Numbered from the stretch's first letter, positions 50,697 to 62,746 are shown. The stretch: 64,000 nucleotides of DNA from Dimorphilus gyrociliatus (GCA_904063045.1 CAJFCJ010000008.1:620001-684000); one strand, 5' to 3'. Notes: generated from the sequence alone by a model not told the origin. Made by a program: numbers and translations.

Positions 50697-52302
50697 ACTA
50701 AGACTAATCGGCGGTTGCGGACATTTGACGGTGTGACACAAATCCGGCGTCGCTGCGTTACTTTTCGCGTACGCTTTGCCCTTCGGTTCGAACTGTAAAG
50801 TATCGGTATCTTTTTTATCAAAGTTGTATTGTTGTATATTATTAAATCGCATCGCATCGTTTAGATCTTATAATATGATTATTTTTTTTTTCGTTGAAAT
50901 AAAGCGTAAATATATTTAAAAACGGTTAGAACTTTAATTTAAAGTTGTTCGGCGGGAGACGGAGATACATGTGTTTTCTATTCGTTGCGCAATCCGGACT
51001 GGAAATGGATGTTTGAAGAACTATCGCGTGATACAACGGTAATCAAACCTCCCAGTCTATTCGCTATATCTTAACAAAATTTCCTTAATTATAGCATTAA
51101 CGTTGAATAAAATTTGTATCTTGTTTATATCATGGCTAATTGCATTTTTTTCAAAAATTTCTACTGAAACTAGAAATTCTTGACATCGTCATCATTTTTA
51201 ATTTAAGCTGGAGAAGGTATTAAGTCGAAATGCAATCTTTTGTTTCTTTAAATACAATATGATTTCTGTGCATTCGCTGAGCTAAAAATTCGAATGTTCT
51301 TCCATTATAGTAGATCTGTAATTTGTGTTGTAAAATAAGGGAAATTTATAGCATAGTTGCCTCTTCGAAATTGCTTATGACCTGAATTGCGGTGGTTTTT
51401 ATTTGACTATAACGCGTTTGTGAGCTTAAAAGCTTCATATGACACTTTACGAATAGACTGGGATGAACCTCTATTTATTGATGTGAGTCGTGCACATTTT
51501 GTTTTGACGCTATACCATTAGGTAAACTAATTTTATTTTTTTAGTTGAATATATTTCGAGAAATTATTATATCAGAAACCGCTAAAGCAGTCAATATTTG
51601 TGCGTCAAATGGTGCAAAAGAAATTGTTATTTCCCCCCCACTGATCTTCTTTCTACCTTATTGATTTCTTTATTATTAACAGGGCATAAAAGATTTGGAA
51701 CAAAGATTAATTAAGGCTACTGCAGATATATAAGCCACCCCGCATAGGTATCAAATTTTGAAACCTAATGAAACGACTTAACTACATTACCTTTCAAAAA
51801 ACTAATCTTTTCTCATGACAGATTGGAGTCACCAAGTAGATAAAATGTTACTCTGCTTTAGAGCCAAAATTTGAGAGAGCTTTGGGGATGGTTATCAATC
51901 ATCACACGCTCAGAAATGGAAGTGATGAAAAGCCAGAATTTTAAGACATGAGAAGATGAAGAGAACTATAATTAGCTCTTATTATGACTTTAATTTTAAA
52001 AGATCAATAAATTTTTAAAATCGTTATAAAAGTACAAAGTTTAAATATACTCATACTATTAAAGGAATCTTTTGTGCTCTCTATTGATTGAAAGTTGAAA
52101 GTCTTAAGAAAGTACTTAGCCATTTTAAACTTCTAATTTTGCTCTAGATTGAAACTTCACGAACATTGAATAAAGTGCCTGTTGTAAGTATAGCCAAGAA
52201 ACTTTACAAGAGTTAATAGAATAACCAGACGCTAGATGGCGCCATATGAACTGTTTAATTTCGAAATGAATAGTCCTTTGTAGAAGGTTTCATAGTGTCG
52301 CC
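50697..52302. other. Intergenic region between the RBM4-like and THAP genes
   Basis: About 1.6 kb. The first 100 bases are GC-richer and probably 3' UTR of the RBM4-like gene. I found no convincing exon on either strand in the rest. Confidence 0.45.
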
Positions 52303-54546
52303 ATGATTTCGAGTGAGTTATTATTTTCGTTAATCGTTTATTCACAAGTTTTTGAGTATTTTCAAAAGAAGTATAAGTTACAAGTTTAATGTAATGAACA
52401 TTTATGAGTTTCATTGCCTTACTGTGCATTTTAAAATATGTAGATAGCGAAGAAATGGAAACAAATGATTCTAAATTTAAACCAAATATTATGTGTCAAA
52501 TGGACGTTTGCGACAACCTAAAACAACCAGAAAATCAACACATAAAAGAATTAGGATTACGATTTTTTACTTTTCCATGGAAAAATCCAGATATGTAAGT
52601 TTGAAAATATTTATTTGTGACTTATTGGTGTCGAAAAGCGCCATCTAACTTTCGCTAAAGCTCAACAGAAACTGAATTGTAATAAAAGCTACTAAATTTT
52701 ACTGTACCGTTTTTTTGTGTACAGTGACTTTTTTCATTCATCTAAATATAGTTATTTTCCAAAAAATTTTATTGTAGTGTTGATAGTTGGATTAAAGCCT
52801 GCCAGAGAACTGAATTAGAAAATGTTACGCATTATCATCTCAGAAACAAGTCTATTTGTAGTGATCATTTCAATGTATCAGATTTAGAGGATGAGAAAGA
52901 ACTCATATCTTCTGATCTTAAATTATCAGCTATTCCTCGAAAATACATAGAAAACAGTCTTTCCGAAGCCTTAAGAAGTTCAAAAAGTAAGTATTGAATT
53001 TACCTATTTCTGCCAATTTATAAATTAGGTTTTATTCTACGTGTATTCGCAAATGTCAACAAAACTGTTGTTTATTTTGAATACGAATACTTTAATGATA
53101 ATCACACGAAAGGTTAATTTAGAAAATTTGCAAGGGTAATAGTGTATCTAATGTTACAACTGGTTAGGGTAGAATATAACCTTTCATCGTTCAGCCTTTT
53201 ACTTTTACAACTAATTTGAGAAGCTCAATTTACGACAAATTTGAAAAAGCAAAAATTCTTAAATATGTACATTTTCATATAATAATTTCTATTATATATA
53301 TATATATTAGTATATATATAAATTGTAAAGCCTAATCCTGACTGATAATGACTGTTTAGATAAAAAAGATGATGCAGTCGTCGGAGGTATAGCCCCAGCT
53401 GGAAATCATAATACTTTAGTAGTGACTGGAGATGATAATCTACAAAAGTTTCTACAATCAGCTAATTCGAGTAGTAAAGTGGTATTTGTTAGGGCACCGG
53501 GTGCCCAAACAAGCTCAAATTTGAAGTTTGAAACAGCTATTTTAAATACTCGACCGATTGCGCCTGCTCGAACAATTCCACCACCAACTATTCGCATATC
53601 AAATCCCAGACCTAATTTTGCACCCGTCCTCAATATGGTTAACATTGGAGGAACGGATATACCAATTGTTAAAAAATCAGTTGCTACTCCTAAACCGAAA
53701 AATACAGTTGTTTTTACACCTTCAACGCCATACTCTGGAAGTAATTCTAATATTTCATCTATAAGGGAGTCGAAAATGCTCAAAGCTGGTCAAGGAGCAA
53801 ACCCCGATCAGGTTAAAATGCTAATGGAGAAACTTATAAAAGTCGATAAGACTGTTTCAGAACACGTAAAAGAAAATCAGAAGCTTAAAAAACAATTGAA
53901 TACTTCAAAGAAAAAAGTTACGAAACTAACGAGACAGCTAGGTAATTGTCTTTTATTAGCTGATTTGTTATAATTATGACTAAACTTTATTATTTTACGC
54001 AGCTGTTTGCGAAAAAGCTCTAAGGCAAGAGCGTGCTAAGGGATTTGATATCAGTCAATTTACTCCAATGCAATTATGCTTCTTCCAAGATCAGGTTAGA
54101 TCTGCAAGTTCAAGTCATCATGGCATGAGGTGGAGTGCTGATACTATTCAGTTTGCCATGGATATATATTCTCAAAGTAGGGATGTCTACAAAATGATGT
54201 GTGCTGAATTTCGATTACCCAGTGAAAGTACCGTTAAAAGACTATCTGAACAGTCAAAAGTAAACTTTCAAAGAAATGGAATTTTTCAATTATGTACTAA
54301 TTTAAATATTTTTAGGTTTCCAATATTAGCGACAAAGAAAAGAGTGAAATGGAAGTTGAAGCCACCGTCGCTGAAGAATCTATTGAAGACGATGTTGTTC
54401 AAACAGTGACAGTTGTAACAGATAATGATATGGTAATGAGTCAGGAAGACGTACGTGCTTTGATTGCAAGCGGTGAGATTCAAGTTGGACTGTCGGAAGA
54501 AGTTACCGTAGAAGTAATTGAAACATCACCAACAGGCATTAGTTAA
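52303..54546 (+). CDS. THAP-domain protein with P-element-transposase-like helical region
   Basis: Proposed exons 52303-52312 (ten bases, MIS plus one base), 52444-52594, 52778-52986, 53360-53941, 54003-54259, 54316-54546; 479 aa. The THAP zinc domain shows CQMDVC, FFTFPWKNPDM, DSWIKACQR and CSDHF, ending SAIPRKY. A Pro/Thr-rich linker follows, then a leucine-zipper coiled coil (VKENQKLKKQLNTSKKKVTK). The next segment MRWSADTIQFAMDIYSQSRD with LPSESTVKRL resembles the start of the P-element/THAP9 transposase region. No catalytic RNase H part follows; the C-terminus is acidic. It looks like a domesticated DNA-binding protein. An alternative start is the ATG at 52404 or 52455. Confidence 0.82.
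53293..53320. repeat. TA-rich microsatellite in a THAP-gene intron
   Basis: About 28 bases of imperfect TA repeats, in the intron between the third and fourth proposed THAP exons. Confidence 0.8.
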
Positions 54547-54615
54547 GCTTCTTTTAGTAACAGTTAAAATTTTAATAGGGAATGTCCTTATTTGAAAAAA
54601 AAACTTTGCTGTTTA

Positions 54616-55674
54616 TCACTTTTGCATCAGCGTTCGAACGACAGCTGAAAGAATAATAAAATTTGTTACTTTTGTTTTGAAAGTTTCTATGTTGCGTAAT
54701 TTACCTTTATATTCAATTTGTCCGTCGCTGTCGATGTTCACTTCAGAAAGAAGCTCCTCAATTTCATCATGACCTAACTTTTCGCCCAGAGAGGTCATAA
54801 CGTGACGAATTTCTGCAGCAGAAACATATCCATTTCCATCCCGATCAAATACACTAAACGCTTCACGAACTTCGTCTTCCGTATCGCGTTTTCTTTGCGA
54901 TAACTTTGTCACGATCGACGTAAAAGTTGACAAGGAAAATTCTCCTTTATTGCCACAAAATTCTCTTATCAGCTCTCCTACCTGAAAATAAAATAAAACG
55001 TGTAAAAGCATAAAAAGAAAAGAACTTTAAAAATAAAACTAGTTATTTATTATAAGCTGTTATTTGATTAAATCTTAACGACTTCCTTGAATGTGTCTCT
55101 TTATATAAACTGCATAACTTCATTTATAAATTCAATATATTTGAGGTGTTTATCCTTGTTGTTACCTATTTATTAAGCCGCGTTTATTTGGTTGAAAAAT
55201 TGTTAATAACTTCTACGCTAAAAATAAATCAATTGAAAATATCTCTTAAATACGTCACTACAAGTTTTTATTTATTTACTGTTATTCATAGATAGAAAAT
55301 ATTTTTTACCTCCTTTTGGGTTGGGCATTGACGTAAAGCTCTGACCATTTCTCCTAATTGATCTATTGGAATTGAACCTCTTCCTTCTCTGTCGAATAAC
55401 TGGAAACATTCTTTAATTTCTTGTTGCGTATCTTCGCTCAAGGCCTGTAAGTTCGGTATTAAAAAGCTTATATTTTCACTACATCAAGTGTTCAATAAAA
55501 ATTCTTTCGAAATCTGAACGACGAATAAGTATTTTCTTTTGTCAAAATAGGCATCAGGTTAAAAAGTGAATTATTTATTTTATTAAGTAACAAAACTAAG
55601 AAATGAGAGATAAATCTTAATCGTTACAAAACAAAAATGATTATTATGTTAACATAGGTGACAAATCATACCAT
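54616..55674 (-). CDS. Calmodulin / myosin essential light chain-like EF-hand protein
   Basis: Exons (+ coordinates) 54616-54644, 54705-54981, 55310-55444 and an ATG-only exon 55672-55674 before a GTATGA donor; 147 aa. The start [19 protein letters not shown] aligns with calmodulin and with essential light chains, and [12 protein letters not shown] resembles the light-chain RALGQNPTNAEV. Of four EF-hands only the third is canonical ([12 protein letters not shown]). The first lacks the acidic position 12 ([12 protein letters not shown]), the second is degenerate, and the fourth ([12 protein letters not shown]) lacks the first Asp and the last Glu. Vertebrate calmodulin genes also have an intron right after the ATG, which supports the split start. 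A light chain for an unconventional myosin or a calmodulin-like regulator are both possible. Confidence 0.82.
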
Positions 55675-56151
55675 TATTTCGTTTTAGAAGATTATTCGAC
55701 TTTACGAGCTGCTTGAACGAGAAGCAGGAAGTACCTGGCAAGCTGGCACACCTTACGCATGCGCAAACTTTCGAATTCACCCCGCCCAACCAGATGGAAA
55801 TTTTAATAATTAGTCACACATCGTGTTTAAAACTTACTTTTCATAGTTTAACAGAAAAATAACTTTAAAAAATCAGTATCATTATGTGCGTTATGATTTA
55901 AAAATTATCCTTTGAAAAATGAGTAAATTGAAAATATTCAAAACTATTAAAATGAGAGCTTTAATGAATTATTAGTATGATTCTTAATTGTAACTTTCAT
56001 TTATATGTAGTTCATTCAGATGTGACCATTTAATGAACATTTATATTCTGCTTTAAAATTACATTTTTTACGAAAATAACTCTCAGGCTCAATTTCCGTT
56101 GCAAGAGATTTTTAACAATTCATATGTAGCAGACTAGTTTATGCTTTAATC
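55675..56151. other. Divergent promoter between the EF-hand and SIKE-like genes
   Basis: Contains CGCATGCGCA (NRF1-like, one mismatch) at 55756-55765 and a CCCCGCCC GC-box near 55780. Otherwise AT-rich. Confidence 0.45.
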
Positions 56152-56697
56152 ATGTCAGTCTCTCTGAGCAGTATTGTATCAGAATCCAAAAAACTGGTTG
56201 AACGCTTGCGTGATGATGATGACGTCTTGGAATCTCTTATCTACAAATGGGAATCAGCATCGAATACTGTTGTTAAAAGATGTCAGGCTGAAGACCCTTA
56301 CAACGGCTGTAATGCTGTACCTTGCGTAGACGGTTCAGAATTAAAGATCTTGGCCTATAAGAATGAGCTATTACGACAGGTTTTACACTCTCATCAAGTC
56401 GCTGCTGATGTATTGATGCACGAATATAGAAGGAAAATTAGCAGTCTATTGCAAGGACGAGCCGATGTTGGCAAAACTGTGAATTCACTAGATCCTCACC
56501 CACCTAAAAACATTCAATATTTGGCAGAGGGTTTACAGACCATTAACAATGCATGTCTTATTGATGAAAAGAAATTTTGCGATTCAATTCAAAATATGGC
56601 TCAACTCAGAGTGGAAAATGAAACTTTTAAGCATTTAGAAAAAAGTAGTCCTTTAAGAATTAAAAATAAGAACAACAACACTACACAGACAGATTAA
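56152..56697 (+). CDS. SIKE1/FGFR1OP2-like: SIKE/FGFR1OP2-family coiled-coil protein (STRIPAK)
   Basis: A single exon encodes 181 aa (human SIKE1 207, FGFR1OP2 253). The pattern matches the family throughout: SSIVSESKKLVERLRDDDDV at the start, KNELLRQVLHSHQVAADVLM with HEYRRKISSLL in the middle, and LIDEKKFCDSIQNMAQLRVE near the end. These coiled-coil proteins pair with SLMAP as peripheral subunits of the STRIPAK phosphatase-kinase complex, which restrains Hippo signalling; YAP lies 22 kb away. It is shorter than vertebrate homologues and ends in a polar KNKNNNTTQTD. Its stop lies 54 bases from the facing SMARCB1 stop. Confidence 0.85.
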   Translation: MSVSLSSIVSESKKLVERLRDDDDVLESLIYKWESASNTVVKRCQAEDPYNGCNAVPCVDGSELKILAYKNELLRQVLHSHQVAADVLMHEYRRKISSLLQGRADVGKTVNSLDPHPPKNIQYLAEGLQTINNACLIDEKKFCDSIQNMAQLRVENETFKHLEKSSPLRIKNKNNNTTQTD

Positions 56698-56751
56698 AGC
56701 TAAATATATTTTATAGTACAATATACACAGTGACTGTTGATATCTAATAAA

Positions 56752-57873
56752 TTACCACGCTGGCGTAGTTGCGTTTGCCAATCTTCTCATTCTTCGGGTA
56801 TTCCGGTCTTGATCTCTTATTTTCTTTTCCATTTCAGCATCAGTTAATGTCTCAATAAATGGGCACCACTGCTCAGCATCTTTTTCATCTCTGATTGCCA
56901 CTTCTATTTGTGGTAACTGGCTCTCGCTGAATGCATACGTCCTCCGTAAGTAGGCTAGTTGACCATGGATACTGTAAGCTATTGAACTTACAAATTCACC
57001 TCCCAAGCCTAGTTCCGCACAAAGCTTAGTTGCGAACTGTTCTGGACTGTTATCAGGTTCAGATAAGTCCCATTCAAACTGATCTAGAAGGGAAATATTG
57101 CCCACGTTTAGATTTAACTTCAAAAGAACGCGTTGGTCTGTTTGTTGGTTGAGGAGATTATCAGTTGAACAGGGGAAAGCATCAATTTGTTGTCGAATGC
57201 TCTGTGCTATTGGGCCGACAAATGATAGAGGATTTAAATCCAGGTCATCGCATATTATTTCAGCGAATTGTTCTGGTGTTATAAGGTTTTCGTTCTTATT
57301 CCATGTAAAGCAATCTCGAAGTTTTTGACCTTCAAATTCCATATCCAATCGAATAGGAACTAGAACCTCATCTTGCATTGCATTAGCATGAACGGTTTGT
57401 GGATCCAGATCATCATAACACATGGGAAATGTCCTGGTCTTAACTTTTCCCATTCTGTTTCTGTTTATTGGTGTTGAGCAAGGCACAGCATCAAGATGAT
57501 GAGAATTACTAGGCATATTTGTCATCCAAGTATTAACTTTTTTAGTTTTCTCTATTCTCGGAGCTGAATCGGAGTGCCCACCAGAGGAGCGATATTTTTC
57601 TTCATTTCCAGCAAATACTTCATCAACCTCAGAAGCCCGTAGTAATGACATATTTGTGGCCATCATATTCGCCTCTAAGCCTAATTGTTGACCGATAACT
57701 TTTCTCTCTTCTGGGGTTACAGTGCGGCGCCATAGAGAAGGGAATCGTTTGTACAAAGAACCTCTAAACATCCGCAAGTAATTTCCAACTTCTGCTCCTA
57801 TATAATACATCTCTCCTCCCTCTTCTAGCCGAAATGGCTGCGGTTTTTTGCCGAAGGTTTTTCTCTCGGTCAT
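56752..57873 (-). CDS. SMARCB1: SWI/SNF core subunit SMARCB1 (SNF5/INI1)
   Basis: A single intronless exon of 373 aa (human 385). The N-terminal winged-helix DNA-binding domain begins [20 protein letters not shown] and continues [20 protein letters not shown]. Two SNF5 repeats follow: [20 protein letters not shown] to [16 protein letters not shown], and [20 protein letters not shown] to [20 protein letters not shown]. The C-terminal helix carries [14 protein letters not shown], which contacts the nucleosome acidic patch. It is a BAF/PBAF core subunit. Human SMARCB1 has nine exons, so intron loss is complete here. Confidence 0.97.
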   Translation of the reverse strand: MTERKTFGKKPQPFRLEEGGEMYYIGAEVGNYLRMFRGSLYKRFPSLWRRTVTPEERKVIGQQLGLEANMMATNMSLLRASEVDEVFAGNEEKYRSSGGHSDSAPRIEKTKKVNTWMTNMPSNSHHLDAVPCSTPINRNRMGKVKTRTFPMCYDDLDPQTVHANAMQDEVLVPIRLDMEFEGQKLRDCFTWNKNENLITPEQFAEIICDDLDLNPLSFVGPIAQSIRQQIDAFPCSTDNLLNQQTDQRVLLKLNLNVGNISLLDQFEWDLSEPDNSPEQFATKLCAELGLGGEFVSSIAYSIHGQLAYLRRTYAFSESQLPQIEVAIRDEKDAEQWCPFIETLTDAEMEKKIRDQDRNTRRMRRLANATTPAW

Positions 57874-58919
57874 GATCGCTTAAAAATTGGACTAATTGCA
57901 ATAAATATAGATCCAAATATTTTAGAGCGATAAAATGGAATTTGACGCTCGAAAACCGGAAACTAACTCCTAGCGATATTTTCGTACAATTAATAATATA
58001 TTACTCTTTTTTTCTTAAATACATTTATTATAAAATTTATTCATGTAAAATCCATTTTGAAAAAAATTAATTAATTAATTCCTTAAGAAGACCATTGGTT
58101 ATTTGAAAAAGCGAATCAAGAGCATGTAAAAGTCTTATTTTTCGTAATTGATATAACATATTTGTGTTTCGAAACGCTATATTATTTGATTTAACATTTT
58201 TAAAGTTTTAAATTTAGTTTAATTAATAGAAACAAGGACCTGTAAAATATATAAGCACTCTTTCCACTTTTAATGCAAGTAGAGAAGGTTTTATTAAACT
58301 TTCTAAAGGACAGAGATATTCGAAATACAGGTTTGCTTCATACGTTAGAGGGTTTCGTAAACATAAAGTTTATCTGATTTGCTTTTTATAAACTTTAATG
58401 CGATTGAATATTATTTGAAATTACGGTGTCCATGTAATGCATTTGCGTATGAACAACGTGCCGGTAGCGTAATTTGAGCGTATTCATACAATTACTCCTT
58501 TTTTTCTGCAATTTTCGACCAAGATATACCCACTGGTACATTGTGAATATTCTTTGAAGAAAAAACAATATCTTATAAATTTTTTATTCTTTCCTTTGGA
58601 CTTTCTAACTGGTAATAATTGCTTGAAAAGATATTTAGGTTAATCTAATAATTTTTTGACAGCTTAAATTAGTTTAATTTGTCAAATTAATATTTTAATA
58701 CCTTCCTCCCTATTAAGTAATCTATTCAAATAGAATAAATTTTAATTTACTGTCAATAGCACGTTTTAACGGTATATAAAAATAGAAAAGTTAACTTCAA
58801 CATATTAATGCCTCTTAGCAAAAAATTAATTATTATTCTGATGCTTTACATTAACACATTTTAGTCAAAATTATTAATAAAATTATCCTCCAATTACAGC
58901 TTAAAACATTTCTGCTGCA
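57874..58919. other. Divergent intergenic region between SMARCB1 and pICln
   Basis: About 1 kb, AT-rich. An ACCGGAA-like ETS half-site occurs near 57953-57960 on the SMARCB1 side. No exon seen. Confidence 0.4.
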
Positions 58920-59777
58920 ATGATCCTCGAGGCGGTTGATAAACCCCTCGAAGGGATTGTTCACGAGGAACGAGATGTGACAGTTTATTTTCAGCGTGGA
59001 GGGAGTGTTGGAAAAGGAACCTTATATATAGCAGAAAAGTAAGATTCTAATGTGTGTTTATATTAGAAAATCTATAAATTTTTATTTTAGTGAGCTCACC
59101 TGGCAAACTGACGACAACAAGGGTTTTAGTTTACAATGGCCTGATGTCTCATTACATGCGATTTTAACGGAGGTGACAGCAGATTTCCCTCATCAATGCG
59201 TAATGGTAGTCGCAACTGTTGATCTTGGTAAATATAATAATAACTGTTTGATGATGTATCTTATAAGTTTATTTTATATTCGATAGACGAGAAAGAAGAG
59301 GCAGGAGATGACAGCGCTTCTGAGAAGAGTGTCGATGCAGAAGTGGTCACGACCTTTCAGCTCGTTCCCGATTCAGTGCAAAAACGTATGTCGAGAAAAT
59401 GAGGTTACGATTATTGATATTTAGAGACTAACGAGAATATTCTTTTCTCTAATAGTTGAGCCAATATATAAAGCTATGTGTGAGTGCGTAGCTCTACATC
59501 CATGCAGCGACGGAGAAGAAGACGATGAGGAAGATAATGAAGGTAATGATAATGATGAAAATTGGGAGGCTGATCCTAATGGAACTGCTGATGAGACCGA
59601 GAAGGCGGAAACTATGGATGATTTACCTACAGGAGATTCGGGACCGAACGGTAAATAGAATGACATTATATTATTAACCTTCCAAAAGGGTAATATCTAG
59701 TGGTTAATTGAATAATGAATTTCATTTCAGGTAGCGCAGAGCCGATGGAACAAGGCCAATTCGATGACGCTGAATAA
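58920..59777 (+). CDS. CLNS1A: Methylosome subunit pICln
   Basis: Exons 58920-59038, 59091-59227, 59287-59385, 59456-59650, 59731-59777; 198 aa (human 237). pICln is the assembly chaperone that presents Sm proteins to PRMT5 and SMN. The PH-like fold is recognised from GTLYIAE, ELTWQTDDNKGFSLQWPDVS, LHAI, TTFQLVPDS and IYKAMCECVALHP. An acidic loop/tail follows (EEDDEEDNEGNDNDENW). It ends MEQGQFDDAE, close to the vertebrate AGQFEDA terminus. The region before the acidic C-terminus (TYEEGLSHLT in human) is missing, which accounts for the short length. Confidence 0.93.
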
Positions 59778-59796
59778 TTGAGTGATGAATTTATGT

Positions 59797-59808
59797 TATA
59801 TACATATA

Positions 59809-59853
<45 letters not shown>

Positions 59854-59854
59854 A
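59797..59854. repeat. TA/CATA microsatellite
   Basis: About 58 bases of TATATA with occasional CATA units, in the pICln 3' region between the convergent genes. Confidence 0.9.
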
Positions 59855-59921
59855 CTATATGTAATGTGTTTGTATTTGTAATTGATTTTCTTTTGGACGC
59901 TGAAAAAAACATGCATTTAAT

Positions 59922-62214
59922 TTACGAAAAAGCAGCTAAAGCAGTCTGTCTTCCAGCAGTTGCAATTCTTTGAGCAGATTTTGAATGAATAGACGGTCCC
60001 AAGCGATTGTCTTTCTTTTCCTTTCCTTTTTCAATTTGCGCTAATCTGGTATCCGATTTGTTACCACTAGGAAGCTTTTTAGGTAGCTGAAAAATATAAA
60101 GAAACTGTTAATCCGTGCGAAGTAATTAGAATAGATTAGGAATTCCAATTTATTTTCAGGAAACCAAACAAAGATATTCTTCAAGAATTAATTGTAGCGT
60201 CTTATTTAGCTCTGCTATAATTAAATAATCTTATTATGGACTGATATTACCTGCTTGGCAACGCCGTGACCCAAGTGGTTGTAGGTTTCCTTTCTCTGCA
60301 ATCGCAGGTCGTCGAGACGTTGTTGTAAGGCATTAATTTTACTATTAGACTTAACATCGGTGTCTGTTTGGAGTCTGGTAACTTTCTTTTGCTCAAGCTT
60401 CATAGCTGCTGCTTTGCTTAATTCGTTTCTATGTTTGCTAATTGTGTCTATTGTATCTATTAGCAACTGATCTTTTGCTTGTTTCGATGCGAATATCTGA
60501 TCTCGCCTTTCTTCTTCTTTCTCTTTCTGTTCTACTCTTAACCATGTTAATCTTTCTCTGAGCTCTGCAACCGACATCTCTGTTAAGAGACCGTGTCCAG
60601 GTGTAGATGTCAAATCGACAAGTTTTTCCCTTTGTTTGGGAACAGCCTCTAAGGCTCGAATTTCTCTGATGAGTTCCATTTTCTTCATCATTTCCTCTTC
60701 AGCTTCTTTTAATGCCCTTTCCATTAACTCCTTACGTTCTTCCGCCACTTGTTTTACAATTCCGGCTTTATATTCCCTAACCTTTCTTTTAGCTTCTTGA
60801 GCGTTCTGATGAGAATCTTGAACATTTTTGACTTTATGCTTTTGCGACTCCTCCATATCGAGTTTTTTCAACATGTAAATATGCATGAGCTTTCTTGCTT
60901 CTTTCTTCATCTGTTGAACTTCAACCTTTTTTTGTTCTATCTGCTCTTTCTTGGCAATTATTGCCTCCTCATAGGCAATTTTTCCGGACATCCTTCGACG
61001 CTCAGCTTCTAGTTTCGCATCTAATTCGTCTTGTTCCTTGACCCTATTCTGCCAATTGTCAAATTGGTCACTATCTCCGTAACCGGACTCTAATTTTACT
61101 AATTTCTCCCATTCTTCTTCTTGCACTTTTCGATACCTTTCACCTTCTCTTAAAATAGCAGCAGCATTAAGTCTTACAACTGGCTTTTGTCTACCACTAA
61201 CGCTTGGCAGAGGGTGGGCTTTAGACATATTAAATTTCAATTCGGCATTTCGCTCATTCAGGATATTTTCCCTTTTCTCTACAGTTTTATCTGACGGTGC
61301 AGTATTAGCACAAGAAAATTGAGATCTGGTAGCGTCCATTAGTCTTTTTTCGGCATATCTTCTATTTTCCTTGGAGATCTTTTGTAAATTCTCAAATTCC
61401 TCAGGCTGTTTGTAGATAACTTCAGGTGCATCTTTGCATTTAGGCATTTTAGGGATTGGTTGTGGCATGGGTATTTTTCTAGGTTTTACTTCAGTTAAAT
61501 TAAACGGCTTAGAGTTTGTTTTGGGAATTTCTTTTGGTTCTTTTAATTGATTTTTGTTATCCAATTTATCTTTTAAAGAATCAACTAAGTTTCGAAGTTC
61601 TGGAAGATGCCTTTGTAAAGGATTAATGAAATGTTCTTGGACAAAGCTGGTATCATATAATTTATTCCATTCATCCTTCATCCAGGTCAAAATATGTTTT
61701 TCATCAGTAGCGAATTGAAAAAACTGTACGAATGAATATATAATGTATATTTATAAAATGAAAAACGTGAAATTATCATCAGTTTACCGTATACATTTTT
61801 TTTGTATGGTGTGACAAAACGCATTTATTGAACCAGCTTGAACCGATGTCCTTGTAGGCAAGTAACATTAGATAGGCGAATACTGTATACATATGCTTTT
61901 CGCTATTAAGCATAATCTTTCCATCACGAGCGTAAAAAGCATCTACAATTACTTTTAACGCTTTTGAGTACTGAACACAGTCGCTAAACGCATTCGTAAT
62001 GAAAATCTCTTCTGTTTCGTCTATAGGCTGAGAAGGAAATGTTTTTTTATCATTTGGAAAAATTTTCTTTACTATTTTCTTTGAAATGATTAATACTTAC
62101 GCCAAAACTGGCCAGACTTTCTTCAAGATGAGTTTCTGAAGCCACACTGTTTTCATCAAAGGTATCAAGAATTTTTTTTACTGAAGCGATTAAATCTTTA
62201 TACGCCTGAGCCAT
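59922..62214 (-). CDS. CFAP99: Cilia and flagella associated protein 99
   Basis: Exons (+ coordinates) 59922-60086, 60251-61723, 61788-62027, 62101-62214; 663 aa. The N-terminal helical domain matches vertebrate CFAP99 (LDTFDENS, SFGPIDETEEIFI, VIVDAFYARDGK). The DEW segment ILTWMKDEWNKLYDTSFVQE and the KPFNLTEVKPRKIPMPQPIP motif also match. VVRLNAAAILREGERYRK precedes a long coiled coil (residues about 290-600), consistent with a microtubule-binding axonemal protein. A second in-frame ATG at 62220 would add two residues. The tail ends in a basic/Ala-rich GRQTALAAFS. Confidence 0.9.
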
Positions 62215-62446
62215 GATCATTAATTTTCTTTATAAAAAACTTAAAATTTCTTTTCTAGACAAACTCTTGGCGGCAAAAGAATTTACTTAATTGTTTATAT
62301 ATATTAGTTACTGTTCTTATACAAGCAAAATATCCACCATTTTATATGTTATTGGAGGTTGCTATGGTGACGTGAGAAGTTTTCGTAAATATATGACATA
62401 GTTCGTAAATTCTAATAGAATAAAAATATAAAATAAATTCTTCAAT

Positions 62447-62746
62447 ATGGAAAGAAAAGAAAATATTTTTATATGTTTACGAACAAGCCGCCTTCCTAGA
62501 AATGCTCGTTCGGACTTCTTCGGCAATCTTCGGGACGTCGTTCTAGGATTGGATGCTACTGTGAGTTTTTTTTGTCTTTTGGAGAAGCTATTAAGTGGAG
62601 AGTTAAAAAGCATTAAAGAAGCATTGGAAATCGAAATTGAAGATATATTAATTTGCAAAGTTATATTTGGTAAGTAAAGTATATTAAGTTGAATCTTATT
62701 TTGTTTGCAATTAGATTGCAAACAGCTAATGGGACTCGGTTTGTAG
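62447..62746 (+). CDS. Small orphan protein divergent from CFAP99
   Basis: Exons 62447-62669 and 62715-62746 encode 84 aa; if the intron is retained, translation stops two codons later (75-76 aa). The protein begins MERKENIFICLRTSRLPRNA and contains an amphipathic helical part (FFCLLEKLLSGELKSIKEAL). It lacks a signal peptide or membrane helix. A second possible donor (ACT|GTGAGT at about 62559) lies inside the first exon. No family recognised. It shares a 232-base head-to-head promoter with CFAP99, which hints at a ciliary role, but only by position. Confidence 0.5.

Noticed and set aside
50640-50857. Two overlapping 70-codon minus-strand ORFs
   Set aside because: They overlap in different frames in a GC-richer 3' exon/UTR where stop codons are rarer; composition is not protein-like.
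53406-53783. 125-codon minus-strand ORF
   Set aside because: Antisense to the Pro/Thr-rich linker exon of the THAP gene.
59421-59666. Serine-rich minus-strand ORF
   Set aside because: It is the reverse complement of the acidic GAA/GAT-rich pICln exon, which always yields Ser/Leu-rich antisense frames.
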